In this document: positions 52,701 to 61,748 of the stretch, piece after piece
How the letters are laid out: every line of letters begins with the position of its first letter
Numbering within the stretch: position 1 is the first letter of the stretch
Notes under the pieces: generated by a model
What the model saw: the letters and a program-made list of their open reading frames with translations, nothing else
Database searches by the model: none
Told to the model about the DNA's origin: nothing
Position numbers and translations under genes: made by a program
Assembly: GCF_009761815.1 (NCBI RefSeq)
Contig: NZ_RWIN01000038.1
Location: forward strand, 124,001-188,000
Reading direction: 5' to 3'
Origin: Pseudomonas sp. PB120
GTDB lineage: Bacteria; Pseudomonadota; Gammaproteobacteria; Pseudomonadales; Pseudomonadaceae
DNA length: 64,000 bases

Positions 52701-53495
52701 ATGAACGGTCCAACTCCAACGCCCGCCAACTTCAGCATTGCGTTGGTCAACTACAAAACGCTTGATCTGACCAAGACCTGTCTCACGCTTTTGCAGGAGG
52801 CGCTGCGCGGGACGGGTGTTCCGGTGATCGTGGTGGATAACCACTCCGACGATGCGAGCAGCGAGTACTTGCGTTCGCTGGACTGGATCGAACTGATCGA
52901 GCGCAAACACACAGGCCCCGAAGCGGGAAATCTTGCCCATGGTCGGGCGCTGGACCTCGCTTTGGAGCGGGTTGAAACCGACTATCTGTTTCTGATGCAC
53001 ACCGACACCTTCATTTACGACCCGGCCGTCTTCGCGATGATGATCGACCAATGCATGTGGCACCGCGAAGTGGCAGCCGTGGGCTGTCTGGAGCAGTTGG
53101 ATCGGGGAGTCGTTCGCTCGGCCTGGCGCCTTGCCTCACGTTTTTGCAAGCACTACACCCGCCGGAGTCTGTTGGCGCTCGGCGTTCAGGCAAGAGCGCC
53201 CAAGCCGTATCGAGAAAAGCATCTGAAGAGTTTCTGCACACTGTGGAATGTGGCGCTCATCAAGCACCACGGCTTTCACTTTCAAATGGATGACCGCAAT
53301 CCGGGTTACGAACTGCAGGACCGCATGACGGCCCGCGGCTACGCGGTGCGCTTTGTTTCTCCGCGAAAGATGTTCCGGTACCTGGATCACATTCAAAGCG
53401 GCACCGTGTCAGCGATGGGCGGTTATGCGCGCAATCACCGCAGGGTTCGGATGTACGAGCAGAGCTGCTTCGCCGTTGAAAATCGCGGCCGTTGA
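52701..53495 (+). CDS. Glycosyltransferase family 2 protein
   Basis: The 264-residue GT-A fold protein has FSIALVNYKTLDLTKTCLTLL, VIVVDNHSDDASSEYL and a metal-binding LMHTDTF-type DxD variant near residue 98. The N-terminal half resembles rhamnosyl-type GT2 enzymes. It stands alone between the small secreted protein and the small protein at 53579, so its target polysaccharide or lipid is unknown. Confidence 0.82.
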   Translation: MNGPTPTPANFSIALVNYKTLDLTKTCLTLLQEALRGTGVPVIVVDNHSDDASSEYLRSLDWIELIERKHTGPEAGNLAHGRALDLALERVETDYLFLMHTDTFIYDPAVFAMMIDQCMWHREVAAVGCLEQLDRGVVRSAWRLASRFCKHYTRRSLLALGVQARAPKPYREKHLKSFCTLWNVALIKHHGFHFQMDDRNPGYELQDRMTARGYAVRFVSPRKMFRYLDHIQSGTVSAMGGYARNHRRVRMYEQSCFAVENRGR

Positions 53496-53578
53496 TAACG
53501 GGTATGCCTGCTCTTTGTTTTTCAAGGTGACGACGCGCGATTACCGTTGCTCCATTCTTCTATGATCTGGAGCAACCT

Positions 53579-53761
53579 ATGAAAAATGTCTTTGGCTTGA
53601 ACGTGATCTTTTCGGCATTTACCTCAACGCCAACTGCGCGCGACGCTGTTGAGGATGACAGCGGTTTCAATCCGTCGCCTGATGCCGTGAGCCGGGCACG
53701 TATGCTGCGCAGAACTCTGAAGCGCACCGAGCGTTTTGACGATGCCCGCAAGGCAAGTTGA
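53579..53761 (+). CDS. Small hypothetical protein
   Basis: A 60-residue frame starts with ATG preceded by CTGGAGCAACCT, a good ribosome site. The C-terminal half is Arg-rich (RARMLRRTLKRTERFDDARK). It has no recognised domain or signal peptide; the ribosome site is the main support. Confidence 0.5.
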   Translation: MKNVFGLNVIFSAFTSTPTARDAVEDDSGFNPSPDAVSRARMLRRTLKRTERFDDARKAS

Positions 53762-53952
53762 GAAAATAAGGGACCTTTTCATCGGGTCGGTTGCCATAAC
53801 GCCCCATAGAAAGTGGCCAGTCACGCGAGCTGTATGGCCCAGACTTAGATATCGTCCCGCGCCATTCGCGTCGATAAAGTCCAGAGCACATGTCACCTCT
53901 TCCCTCAGTCCAAGACCACAAAAGCAAGAAACGCGACAATGTCATCCTGCGT

Positions 53953-55848
53953 TCAACCAGGTCGTGAAATACCGTGATGTCGCAGTTTGCGATACAGCGT
54001 ATTGCGGCTGATCCCCAGGCGTGCGGCAACACGGGCGATATGCCAATGTTCCGCCTCAATTAGCGTGAGCAGCGTCTGCCGCTCGGATAGGCCCAATGGA
54101 TTTTCGGCCAGTTCGACTTCTTCTGGTGCTGCCGGCAGCAACTCCGCCAAGTCCTCCAGTGTGACACGCCCCTCCAGCGCCAACGCTACCAGTGTGCGCA
54201 GGCACGTACGCAACTGCCGGACGTTGCCTGGCCAAGGCTGAGCCAACAGACGCTGTCTGACGCCCTCCTCCAACCGAACTCTGGCGCCCGCCGACTCCTC
54301 GCGCAGTAACAGATCAAGCAAACGCCCCTTGTCCGATCGTTCGCGCAGCGGTGGGAGCTGCACGGCAAACCCGGCAACGCGGTAGAACAGATCCTCGCGC
54401 AAACGCCCTTCGGCCACACAGGCGTGTAGATCCTGGTGGCTGGCGCTGATGAGGCGAATGTCCACGGGACGTGCCGTCGCGCCGCCTAAAGGCACCACCT
54501 GACGCTCCTCCAGAACGCGTAGCAGCCGAGTCTGCAATGCCAGCGGCATATCGGCGATCTCATCCAGAAACAGTATGCCGCCGTGGGCCTGTTCCAGCTT
54601 ACCGATCATCCCGTCTTTACGAGCACCGGTGAAGCTGCCGCCGCGATAGCCGAACAGCTCGCTTTCGATCAGCGCTTCCGGGATGGCTGCGCAATTGATC
54701 GCCACAAACGGCTGGTTGGCACGGGAGCTGGCACGGTGCAGCGCCGCCGCAAACGCTTCTTTGCCAGTGCCGGTTTCGCCCTGCAAAAACACCGGAACGT
54801 CACGTTCCAAAACACGTAACGCGCGAGCAAAGCCTCGTTGCAGGCGTGGGTCTTCCAGGCAGACGTGCACGTCGTTGAAGCTGGGAGTTGCGGGAATGAC
54901 CAAGGGCGCCTGGCGCACGGGTTCTCGTAGCTGCCCGTAGAACTGGCGTCCGTTCAGAAGTCGCATCGGCCAACAGACACTCGGTTGAGCGCTGGCCTGG
55001 CTCATTACCTGCTCGATAGGTGTTTCCAACAGCATGGTTAGAGACTGGCCGATCACTTGATCACGACTGAGGCCCAACAGCTCCAGCGCAGCAGGGTTGA
55101 CGGAGCAAATACGCGCACTCTCGTCGAAACTGAGCAGTCCCTCACCCAGCAGCCCAACGAAGCCTGCCTCAGGGTGAAAGCGCAGCAAGTATCGCTGCGG
55201 ATCATGCCCCAGGAAAAAACAACTCTCTATCAGCTTGGCGGACAGGTTGGTCAGTGCCATGGCCTGGAAGTGTTGCTGAAGGCTGAGGTCATCCCTCACA
55301 GAAGAGAGGTTGAGCACGGCCAGCAACTCTCCACTCGCATTGAATATCGGGCTCGCCGAACAGGTCAGACCGACGTGCTTGCCACGGAAATGCTCATCAC
55401 GACGGATGGTGACGTGCTTTTGCTCGACCAGGCAGGTGCCAACACCGTTGGTGCCTTCACAGTCCTCACTCCAGACCGAGCCAAGCCACAACCCGGAACG
55501 TTGAAATTCGGCTCGTTCGGATTCGTTGAACACACTGTCGATCGCTACACCCCGAGCATCGGTGAGCAGCACCACGTGGCCATCACGACCGAGTTGTTGG
55601 TGCAGGTTGTTCATCTGCCAGTGCGCCACACCGATGATGTGCTCCAGTGGTGCGCGGTGATCCTGCAAGCGTGGATGCTCTAAGACGTTAGGTGCGCGCC
55701 GACTGGCAGGATCGAGCTGATACTGATCCAGACACCGGCGCCAGGACCGTGTGATGGCCCGGTCAGCAATCGGACTGTGGTTGGCGTGAATGCCCTGCAC
55801 GGCTTGCAGCACCTGCTGTGCATGGGCGTTGATCAGGGCCGGCTTCAT
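53953..55848 (-). CDS. Sigma-54-dependent activator, AcoR family
   Basis: The 631-residue protein has a GAF-like N-terminus (residues ~70-200), a PAS-like segment (~235-290), an AAA+ domain with Walker A GETGTGKEAFAAALHR, the sigma-54 loop GSFTGA (for the usual GAFTGA), Walker B GGILFLDEIADMPL, and a Fis-type helix-turn-helix (VAARLGISRNTLYRKLRHHG) at the end. It is divergent from the flavin monooxygenase, whose promoter has a sigma-54 site and an upstream palindrome. It should activate that gene in response to its small-molecule ligand. Confidence 0.92.
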   Translation of the reverse strand: MKPALINAHAQQVLQAVQGIHANHSPIADRAITRSWRRCLDQYQLDPASRRAPNVLEHPRLQDHRAPLEHIIGVAHWQMNNLHQQLGRDGHVVLLTDARGVAIDSVFNESERAEFQRSGLWLGSVWSEDCEGTNGVGTCLVEQKHVTIRRDEHFRGKHVGLTCSASPIFNASGELLAVLNLSSVRDDLSLQQHFQAMALTNLSAKLIESCFFLGHDPQRYLLRFHPEAGFVGLLGEGLLSFDESARICSVNPAALELLGLSRDQVIGQSLTMLLETPIEQVMSQASAQPSVCWPMRLLNGRQFYGQLREPVRQAPLVIPATPSFNDVHVCLEDPRLQRGFARALRVLERDVPVFLQGETGTGKEAFAAALHRASSRANQPFVAINCAAIPEALIESELFGYRGGSFTGARKDGMIGKLEQAHGGILFLDEIADMPLALQTRLLRVLEERQVVPLGGATARPVDIRLISASHQDLHACVAEGRLREDLFYRVAGFAVQLPPLRERSDKGRLLDLLLREESAGARVRLEEGVRQRLLAQPWPGNVRQLRTCLRTLVALALEGRVTLEDLAELLPAAPEEVELAENPLGLSERQTLLTLIEAEHWHIARVAARLGISRNTLYRKLRHHGISRPG

Positions 55849-55932
55849 TGTTCTTGTTCTCCGTTACGGTTAGGACACGGGTCTGTTCGCAGCTTATATG
55901 AAAAGCTCGCAACGAGCGCTTTTTGCACCGAG

Positions 55933-55945
55933 TGACACTGTGTCA
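55933..55945. promoter_or_regulatory. Enhancer-like palindrome for the AcoR-type activator
   Basis: TGACACTGTGTCA is a perfect 6-1-6 palindrome. It lies about 90 bp upstream of the -24 element of the monooxygenase promoter and just upstream of the activator gene, the normal place for a sigma-54 activator site. Another GTGACA half follows near 55973. Confidence 0.6.
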
Positions 55946-56033
55946 TCCGTCATTTCCAGATTCGTGACATAGATCCGAGCCACCGCCTGAACAGTACTGC
56001 GCCAGCCGCTCTGCAACGGGGCTTTCACGGAGA

Positions 56034-56049
56034 TGGCCCGGGCCTTGCT
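56034..56049 (+). promoter_or_regulatory. Sigma-54 (-24/-12) promoter of the flavin monooxygenase
   Basis: TGGCCC-GGGCC-TTGCT fits the TGGCAC-N5-TTGCW consensus with one mismatch in the -24 box and exact spacing. Transcription would start near 56060, leaving a 30-nt leader before the ATG at 56092. Confidence 0.8.
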
Positions 56050-56069
56050 CAGGGGCAGGTTGTTACAAA

Positions 56070-56077
56070 AACAACAA
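56070..56077 (+). promoter_or_regulatory. Crc/Hfq CA motif in the monooxygenase leader
   Basis: AACAACAA, within ACAAAAACAACAAG, lies between the predicted transcription start and the CGGAGAAG ribosome site. Confidence 0.55.
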
Positions 56078-56091
56078 GATCGGAGAAGCCC

Positions 56092-57915
56092 ATGAACATT
56101 GCTGTCGAAACACCCCTGAACACGCCAACTGCTCAGCTCGCGGCTTGGGTCGAAAACCTCGGCGAGCGTCTCGCCCAACGTGATGTGAACGGCACCGTGG
56201 AACTGTTTGCCGAAGAGTGTCACTGGCGTGACCTGCTCCTTTTCAGCTGGAACCTGGTCACCCTGGAAGGCAAGCCTGCCATCCGAGACATGCTCGAAAC
56301 ACGCCTAAACCAGACTCGCCCCGAAGGGTGGAAAGTGGAAGGTGAGGCTTCGTTGAATAACGGTGTGCTGGAGGGCTGGATCAGCCTGGAAACCGAAGCG
56401 GCGCGAGGCAAAGGCTACGTGCGCCTGAAGGAAGGCCTGTGCTGGACGCTGCTGACGACCATGCGCGAGCTCAAAGGCTTTGAAGAGCCCAGCGGTCGCC
56501 GTCGCCCGATGGGTGCCAGTCATGGTCACGCCCACGCAGACAAACGCAACTGGCTGGAGCGCCGACGCGATGAAGAAGCTTCGCTGGGTATCACCACCCA
56601 ACCCTATTGCCTGATCGTAGGCGGTGGCCAAGGGGGGCTGGGGTTGGCTGCGCGACTCAAGCGAATGGGCGTACCCACCCTGATCGTCGACAAAGCCGAG
56701 CGTCCTGGCGATCAGTGGCGCGGTCGCTACAAGTCGCTGTGCCTGCACGACCCTGTCTGGTACGACCATATGCCTTACCTGCCCTTCCCCGATCACTGGC
56801 CCGTCTTTACCCCAAAAGACCAGATAGGCGACTGGCTGGAAATGTACACCAAAGTCATGGAGCTCAATTATTGGCCGCGCACGGAATGCGTGAGCGCCAG
56901 CTTTGATGAACAAAGTGGTACCTGGAAGGTTGAAGTGCGGCGTGATGGCGAGCGTGTGACGTTACAGCCTACCCAACTGATCCTGGCCACCGGCATGTCT
57001 GGCGTACCCAATGTTCCAGGTTATCCGGGTGCCGAGGTTTTCAATGGCCAGCAGCATCATTCCAGTCGCCATCCTGGCGGTGACGCCTGGAGCGGCAAGC
57101 GCGCCGTGGTCATCGGTGCGAACAATTCGGCACATGACATCTGCGCCGACCTGGTGGAGAACGGCGCCGAGGTGACCATGGTGCAACGCTCCAGCACCCA
57201 CATCGTGCGTTCCGACAGCCTAATGGACCTTGTTTTCGGCGGGCTCTACTCGGAAGACGCCCTGGAGACCGGGTTGACCACAGACAAGGCCGACATGCTG
57301 TTCGCCTCAATCCCCTACAAAGTAATGCCAAGCTTTCATCAGCCCATCTTTGACGCGATCAAGGAGCGCGACAAGGACTTCTACGATCGCCTGGCCAAAG
57401 CAGGGTTTATGCTCGATTTCGGTGACGACGAGTCTGGCCTTTTCATGAAATATGTACGCCGTGGTTCTGGTTACTACATCGACGTCGGCGCCTCCGAACT
57501 GATCGCTAACGGCACGATCAAGCTCAAGAGCGCCCCTGGCCTGGGTGTCGAACGCATCGAAGCCGATGCCGTTGTGCTCAACGATGGCAGCCGACTGCCG
57601 GCCGATCTGATCGTCTACGCCACGGGCTACGGCTCGATGAATGGATGGGCGGCGAAGCTGATTTCCCAGGAAGTCGCTGACAAGGTCGGCCGGTGTTGGG
57701 GATTGGGTTCTGGCACCACGAATGACCCTGGCCCGTACGAGGGCGAACTGCGGAACATGTGGAAGCCCACGCAGCAGGACAACCTCTGGTTCCACGGTGG
57801 CAACCTGCACCAGTCACGGCATTACTCGCTGTATCTGGCGCTGCAGTTGAAAGCGCGGTTTGAAGGCATCGACACATCCGTCTATGGCCTAGCAAAGAGT
57901 CACCACACCGGCTGA
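56092..57915 (+). CDS. Flavin-containing monooxygenase with N-terminal NTF2-like domain
   Basis: The 607-residue protein has an N-terminal SnoaL/NTF2-like domain (residues ~10-130) and an FMO part with the FAD motif IVGGGQGGLGLAARL, a FNGQQHHSSRHPGGDAW identifying sequence, a second nucleotide site VVIGANNSAHDICADL, and an ATGYGSMNGWA stretch. It would add oxygen to a ketone, aldehyde, or heteroatom (Baeyer-Villiger or N/S-oxidation). It is transcribed from a sigma-54 promoter under the divergent AcoR-type activator. CGGAGAAG precedes the ATG. Confidence 0.88.
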   Translation: MNIAVETPLNTPTAQLAAWVENLGERLAQRDVNGTVELFAEECHWRDLLLFSWNLVTLEGKPAIRDMLETRLNQTRPEGWKVEGEASLNNGVLEGWISLETEAARGKGYVRLKEGLCWTLLTTMRELKGFEEPSGRRRPMGASHGHAHADKRNWLERRRDEEASLGITTQPYCLIVGGGQGGLGLAARLKRMGVPTLIVDKAERPGDQWRGRYKSLCLHDPVWYDHMPYLPFPDHWPVFTPKDQIGDWLEMYTKVMELNYWPRTECVSASFDEQSGTWKVEVRRDGERVTLQPTQLILATGMSGVPNVPGYPGAEVFNGQQHHSSRHPGGDAWSGKRAVVIGANNSAHDICADLVENGAEVTMVQRSSTHIVRSDSLMDLVFGGLYSEDALETGLTTDKADMLFASIPYKVMPSFHQPIFDAIKERDKDFYDRLAKAGFMLDFGDDESGLFMKYVRRGSGYYIDVGASELIANGTIKLKSAPGLGVERIEADAVVLNDGSRLPADLIVYATGYGSMNGWAAKLISQEVADKVGRCWGLGSGTTNDPGPYEGELRNMWKPTQQDNLWFHGGNLHQSRHYSLYLALQLKARFEGIDTSVYGLAKSHHTG

Positions 57916-57960
57916 GTCAAATGGCGCCCAGCCGTGGTTGGGCGCCCCTCTTCGTAGGTA

Positions 57961-58191
57961 TCACTTTTTCTTTTTAGCCGACTTTTCTGCTTTATCTGAT
58001 TTCTTGGCTTTTTCTGGCTTGCTATCAGCTTTTTTTGCAGATTTCTTAGGTTCGGCATCCTTCTTCTTCCCGGAAGATTTGGAAAGAGCCGAGGCCGATG
58101 TTGATTTCTTTTCCGGTGATGATTTTTTGTCTTTCAAATCCTTGCTGGCTTTCGAAGCATCACCTTTGCTTTTCTTATCGTCTTTAGCCAC
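57961..58191 (-). CDS. Small lysine-rich protein (histone-H1-like composition)
   Basis: About 76 residues, of which more than a third are Lys, with repeats of AKK/SKK-type (KKSAKKADSKPEKAKK). I chose a GTG start at 58191 because GAGAGG is 8-9 nt upstream; the ATG at 58212 has no ribosome site. The composition resembles AlgP/H1-like nucleic-acid-binding tails, so DNA or RNA binding is plausible. It stands alone between the monooxygenase and the hydrolase. Confidence 0.65.
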   Translation of the reverse strand: MAKDDKKSKGDASKASKDLKDKKSSPEKKSTSASALSKSSGKKKDAEPKKSAKKADSKPEKAKKSDKAEKSAKKKK

Positions 58192-58400
58192 GTTGACCAC
58201 CTCTCGAAGCATGCCGGTATTGGCAGGTTGACTGTGGAAATGTCCACAAGCTAATCATTAGGTAATCCCTTCCAATAGCCGTTCAATATTTCTGGGAGTC
58301 GAGATAGTCTGATCGATTTTGCATATTTTTTTCGTCAACCGCGCCGACTTACACAACAGCGTCTGCAGGTTAGTAAGCGAAAACGTCTGACGCCTTTTGG

Positions 58401-59225
58401 TTACAGCAGGCTTGGCTTGAAGGTGCCATCGCTAATCATCTGTGCGGTCTCTTCATCGTCGTGCTGCTGGCAAAGGAATTCGCGAATCAACTGTGCAGTT
58501 TGCCTTGCGCTGGTAACCACGAAAAAATGTCCCTCACCCTCCAGGATGTGCAGTTCAGCGCGGCGGATGCTGCGGCGCATAATATGTGCGTTGTACACCT
58601 GCACCAAGGTGTCGCGGTCGCCTGTCAGGATCAGCGTGCGTTGTCGCAGACGGAACAGCCGAAGCACGCTTGTCCAGCCGATTAAGGCAACAAGCTGGTA
58701 GTAATACGCTCGCGGATTAACGCTGAGCATGCCTTTGACTACACCGAATCGCAGCAGCGTCCTTATCGAATGACGCGAGTCATCTTTTTTGTGCAATTTG
58801 GAACCTTTGCGGCTGCCAAAAAAATCCACGATGTCGGCGGGTTTCACCAGCACAACCGGGCCTGCAGAGGTGGCCGCAAGGATTAGGCGGCGCACCATGC
58901 TCGGGTAACGCAGGGCGAACTCTTGCGCCAATGCACCGCCCCAACTCACGCCGAATACGTCGAGTTGGTCGATTCCCAATTGTTGGAGCATCTCGGCGAT
59001 CAAGTCGGCATGGCGCGGCAGACGTATTGGCCAGCGGGGCATTTGCGATTTCCCTACTCCTGGCACGTCTAACGTAATGGTGGTGTAGTCCGTCAGTTCA
59101 TCGCGCAGGGGATCGAAGGTACGGATCAAACCACCCAAGCCATTGAGCAAAAGGAGCGGCGAGCCTTCACCACTGATTGAAACGTTCAACTGCCAGTGAT
59201 TAACGGTCAGTTTGTGCGTTGTCAT
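58401..59225 (-). CDS. Alpha/beta hydrolase, PHA-depolymerase-like
   Basis: The 274-residue protein has the nucleophile elbow FGVSWGGALAQEFALRYP, a LLNGLGG oxyanion region, LDVPGVGKSQMPRWP and a late GEGHFF histidine. These resemble PhaZ-type medium-chain polyhydroxyalkanoate depolymerases. It lacks adjacent PHA synthase genes, so the substrate may be a different ester. Confidence 0.82.
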   Translation of the reverse strand: MTTHKLTVNHWQLNVSISGEGSPLLLLNGLGGLIRTFDPLRDELTDYTTITLDVPGVGKSQMPRWPIRLPRHADLIAEMLQQLGIDQLDVFGVSWGGALAQEFALRYPSMVRRLILAATSAGPVVLVKPADIVDFFGSRKGSKLHKKDDSRHSIRTLLRFGVVKGMLSVNPRAYYYQLVALIGWTSVLRLFRLRQRTLILTGDRDTLVQVYNAHIMRRSIRRAELHILEGEGHFFVVTSARQTAQLIREFLCQQHDDEETAQMISDGTFKPSLL

Positions 59226-59324
59226 GATTCCGCCTTTGGGTCTACGGGCACGCTCCTTATCCGGCTTCCGCGGCTAAGAAACCAGCCTGCTGCCTGACAG
59301 CCGGCGGAGACATACCAGAACGAG

Positions 59325-60464
59325 TCAAGCCGCTGGCTTGAGCACAACTTTCGTCCAGCCCTTATCGCGTGCATCGAAATGCTTGTAGGCGTCCGGCCCT
59401 TCGGCGAGTTTCAGGCGATGCGAGATGATCTGTGCAGGATTGGCCCGACCGTGATGAATGAGCTCGGCGAGGCGGCGGTTGTAGTGTTTGACGTTGGCTT
59501 GACCGGTGCGGATCTGCTGCCCCTTGAACCAGAAAGAGCCGAAATCGAATGCCATCTTGCCTTGCTTGGCGAGCTCGTTTTCGGCCCCTGGATCTTGCGG
59601 CACAAACACGCCAACAACGCCGATGCCGCCAGTGGCCTTTGTGGAGGCGACAAGGTTGTTCATGGTCAGATGATTGGCTTCATGGCCGTGGCGGTCGCAG
59701 CACTGATAACCCACACACTCGCAACCACGGTCGGTGCCTTTGCCATGGGTCAGATTGAGAATCTGATCCACCGCCTCTTTCTCAAGTGAGTTGATTGGGG
59801 TCGCTCCCAATTGGGCGGCCAGCTTCAAACGGTCGGGATGATTGTCGACAACGAAGACTTGAGACGCGCCTTTGATCATGGCCGAGTGCGCAGCCATCAA
59901 ACCGACCGGGCCAGCTCCGTAAATCGCGATGCTCTCACCTGGCAAGAGGCCAGCCAGTTCAGTCGCGTGCCAGCCGGTCGGAAAGATGTCAGAGAGCATG
60001 ACGTAATCATCCTCGCGCTCCTCAGCATCTTCAGGTAGTACCAGACAATTGAAGTCGGCATACGGCACGCGGAGCAGTTCAGCTTGCCCGCCTTGGTAAG
60101 GCCCCATATCGGCGAATCCATAAGCGGCACCAGCGTTACCGGGGTTGGCGGTCAGGCAAAAACCGGTCAGGCCTTTTTCGCAGTTCTCGCAAAACCCGCA
60201 ACCAATGTTAAACGGCAGACAAACCCGGTCACCGACTTTTACGCGATCAACGCCAGCGCCGACCTCGATCACTTCACCGAGATTCTCGTGGCCAAATACC
60301 CTTCCGGTCTCCATTGATGTACGGCCTTCATACATGTGCAAGTCCGATCCACAGATATTGGTTGTGGTGATTCGAACCAGGACGTCAGTGGATTTCTCAA
60401 TTCTGGCATCCGCGACATTTTGCACGCTGACATCACGCGGGCCGTTATAAACGATAGCTTTCAT
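59325..60464 (-). CDS. Zinc-dependent alcohol dehydrogenase, glutathione-independent formaldehyde-dehydrogenase type
   Basis: The 379-residue MDR enzyme has CGSDLHMYEGRTSMETG and FGHENLGEVIEVG (catalytic zinc), CGFCENCEKGLTGFC (structural zinc), and IYGAGPVGLMAAHSA (NAD). The cysteine-rich GCECVGYQCC segment and the long insert are typical of the glutathione-independent formaldehyde dehydrogenase group. GGGAGAAC precedes the ATG. It appears monocistronic. Confidence 0.88.
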   Translation of the reverse strand: MKAIVYNGPRDVSVQNVADARIEKSTDVLVRITTTNICGSDLHMYEGRTSMETGRVFGHENLGEVIEVGAGVDRVKVGDRVCLPFNIGCGFCENCEKGLTGFCLTANPGNAGAAYGFADMGPYQGGQAELLRVPYADFNCLVLPEDAEEREDDYVMLSDIFPTGWHATELAGLLPGESIAIYGAGPVGLMAAHSAMIKGASQVFVVDNHPDRLKLAAQLGATPINSLEKEAVDQILNLTHGKGTDRGCECVGYQCCDRHGHEANHLTMNNLVASTKATGGIGVVGVFVPQDPGAENELAKQGKMAFDFGSFWFKGQQIRTGQANVKHYNRRLAELIHHGRANPAQIISHRLKLAEGPDAYKHFDARDKGWTKVVLKPAA

Positions 60465-60681
60465 GGTGTTCTCCCGTTAGCAAGGCGACGGAAAAATTCG
60501 TCTGCTCAGACTTATCTGTCTGAAGGGCAAGCACCTCCGTTCAATCGTTTCAGAGGCATGTCTGACGGACGGTACTGCGCGGCACTGAATGTCGAAAACA
60601 ATGAATTAAATGAGTACGCTGCTTTCTATTTCCGAGTCGCGTGCAGTGATGAAGGCTCAGAACGGCTTCTAAATTCGCCCC

Positions 60682-61113
60682 TCAATACAAAACAGCAGCG
60701 GCTTCCCTCATAAAAATCTCGACAGTCTTTGGCCCTATACCTTCAAATTCAGACAAGCGTTTTTCGAACGCCTGACGATCACCGCTAGTCGCAACGATGT
60801 TGCTGACCTTGCCGTCGTATTCAGCATTCATCTTGTTGGCCAATGCCAATAACCGCGACGCCGTAGTCTCGTCATAACGGACGTAGTGAGCCTGACCTAG
60901 CATCACCACCAACTGACGGTGAGTGCAATGCGCGATTTTCTGTGGCGTATCGAGTCTGTGTTGCTCGACGATAATCTGATACGCCTTGGCAGCAATCGCC
61001 CCCTGAATTCTTTTGCCCATCAGAAAACTGGCAAGCAGCCATTTGAAGAGCCCGGTTTCATTTGCACCTTGAAGGTCGATTTGTAAGTCATGTGCGCTGA
61101 TCAGATTGCTCAC
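60682..61113 (-). CDS. HhH-GPD/endonuclease III-like DNA-repair-type protein
   Basis: The 143-residue protein has a helical fold with the helix-hairpin-helix FEGIGPKTVEIFMREAA near the C-terminus, as in base-excision glycosylases. It lacks the Cys cluster of endonuclease III and is shorter than full glycosylases. Proteins like this are often annotated as DNA methylase or endonuclease III in Pseudomonas. Its activity is not established. Confidence 0.65.
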   Translation of the reverse strand: MSNLISAHDLQIDLQGANETGLFKWLLASFLMGKRIQGAIAAKAYQIIVEQHRLDTPQKIAHCTHRQLVVMLGQAHYVRYDETTASRLLALANKMNAEYDGKVSNIVATSGDRQAFEKRLSEFEGIGPKTVEIFMREAAAVLY

Positions 61114-61252
61114 TGGTTCATTCCTTCAGGCCATGGTCTCAATGTAGACCGCATCGCTGCGGCGAACGATTCAACTGAGTGAGGCATGGATAAAGGAACC
61201 CTTATTCATGCGTGGCGCCTAATGGTGATCCCAAGTGATGGAGATAGACCCA

Positions 61253-61435
61253 ATGCATCTATCTGAGACAAGCCAAGTCATGGAAGCGCTGTCAGTTAAC
61301 GAAGCTAACCTGAAGCTTCATGAAGGCTGGTCATTGATATCGGTGGTCGTCACAACCCATCCTAATGGGCAGCTTCACCCCTGCTACATTCTTGGAAAAT
61401 CGAAAGCTTTACCCAGCCATCAAAACCCCGATTGA
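61253..61435 (+). CDS. Small hypothetical protein
   Basis: The 60-residue frame MHLSETSQVMEALSVNEANL... contains NLKLHEGWSLISVVVTTHPNG and LHPCYILGK. GATGGAG lies upstream of the ATG at 61253. A soluble, compact small protein; I recognise the sequence type but not a function. Confidence 0.6.
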   Translation: MHLSETSQVMEALSVNEANLKLHEGWSLISVVVTTHPNGQLHPCYILGKSKALPSHQNPD

Positions 61436-61466
61436 CTAGAGTGGCATTCACATAACGATTCAGCTC

Positions 61467-61748
61467 ATGGAATTGTGCGGGGAGGAAATTTTGGCTTACC
61501 TGGATTGGGTTCAATGGCCCGCGATGGTTGTGACCGTTCTCGCCGCATGGCTAATCGGATCGCAGCGACCAAGACGACGAATGATCGGATTCGTATGCTT
61601 CAGTTTGAGCAACGTGTTGTGGGTGATCTGGGGAGTCTATGCTGGGGCGTATGCATTAATCGTCTTGCAGGTCTGTCTTTTCCTGATGAATCTTCGAGGG
61701 TTCAGGAAAAACTCGAAGGGTAAGGAAAACGAGCATTCTCAGGACTGA
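61467..61748 (+). CDS. Small three-segment membrane protein (paralogue of next)
   Basis: The 93-residue protein has three hydrophobic segments (WPAMVVTVLAAWLIG, VCFSLSNVLWVIWG, YALIVLQVCLFLMN) and an Arg/Lys-rich tail. The WPAMVVTV...SNxLWVIWG...YALIxLxxxLxxMNxRGFxKN pattern is shared with the convergent gene on the other strand. The SNxLWxIWG layout resembles half-transporters of the SemiSWEET/PQ-loop kind, but I am not sure. Confidence 0.72.
   Translation: MELCGEEILAYLDWVQWPAMVVTVLAAWLIGSQRPRRRMIGFVCFSLSNVLWVIWGVYAGAYALIVLQVCLFLMNLRGFRKNSKGKENEHSQD

Noticed and set aside
53667..54059. Minus-strand frame of 130 codons downstream of the AcoR-type gene
   Set aside because: It overlaps the end of the activator in another frame, has no ribosome site and no coherent domain.
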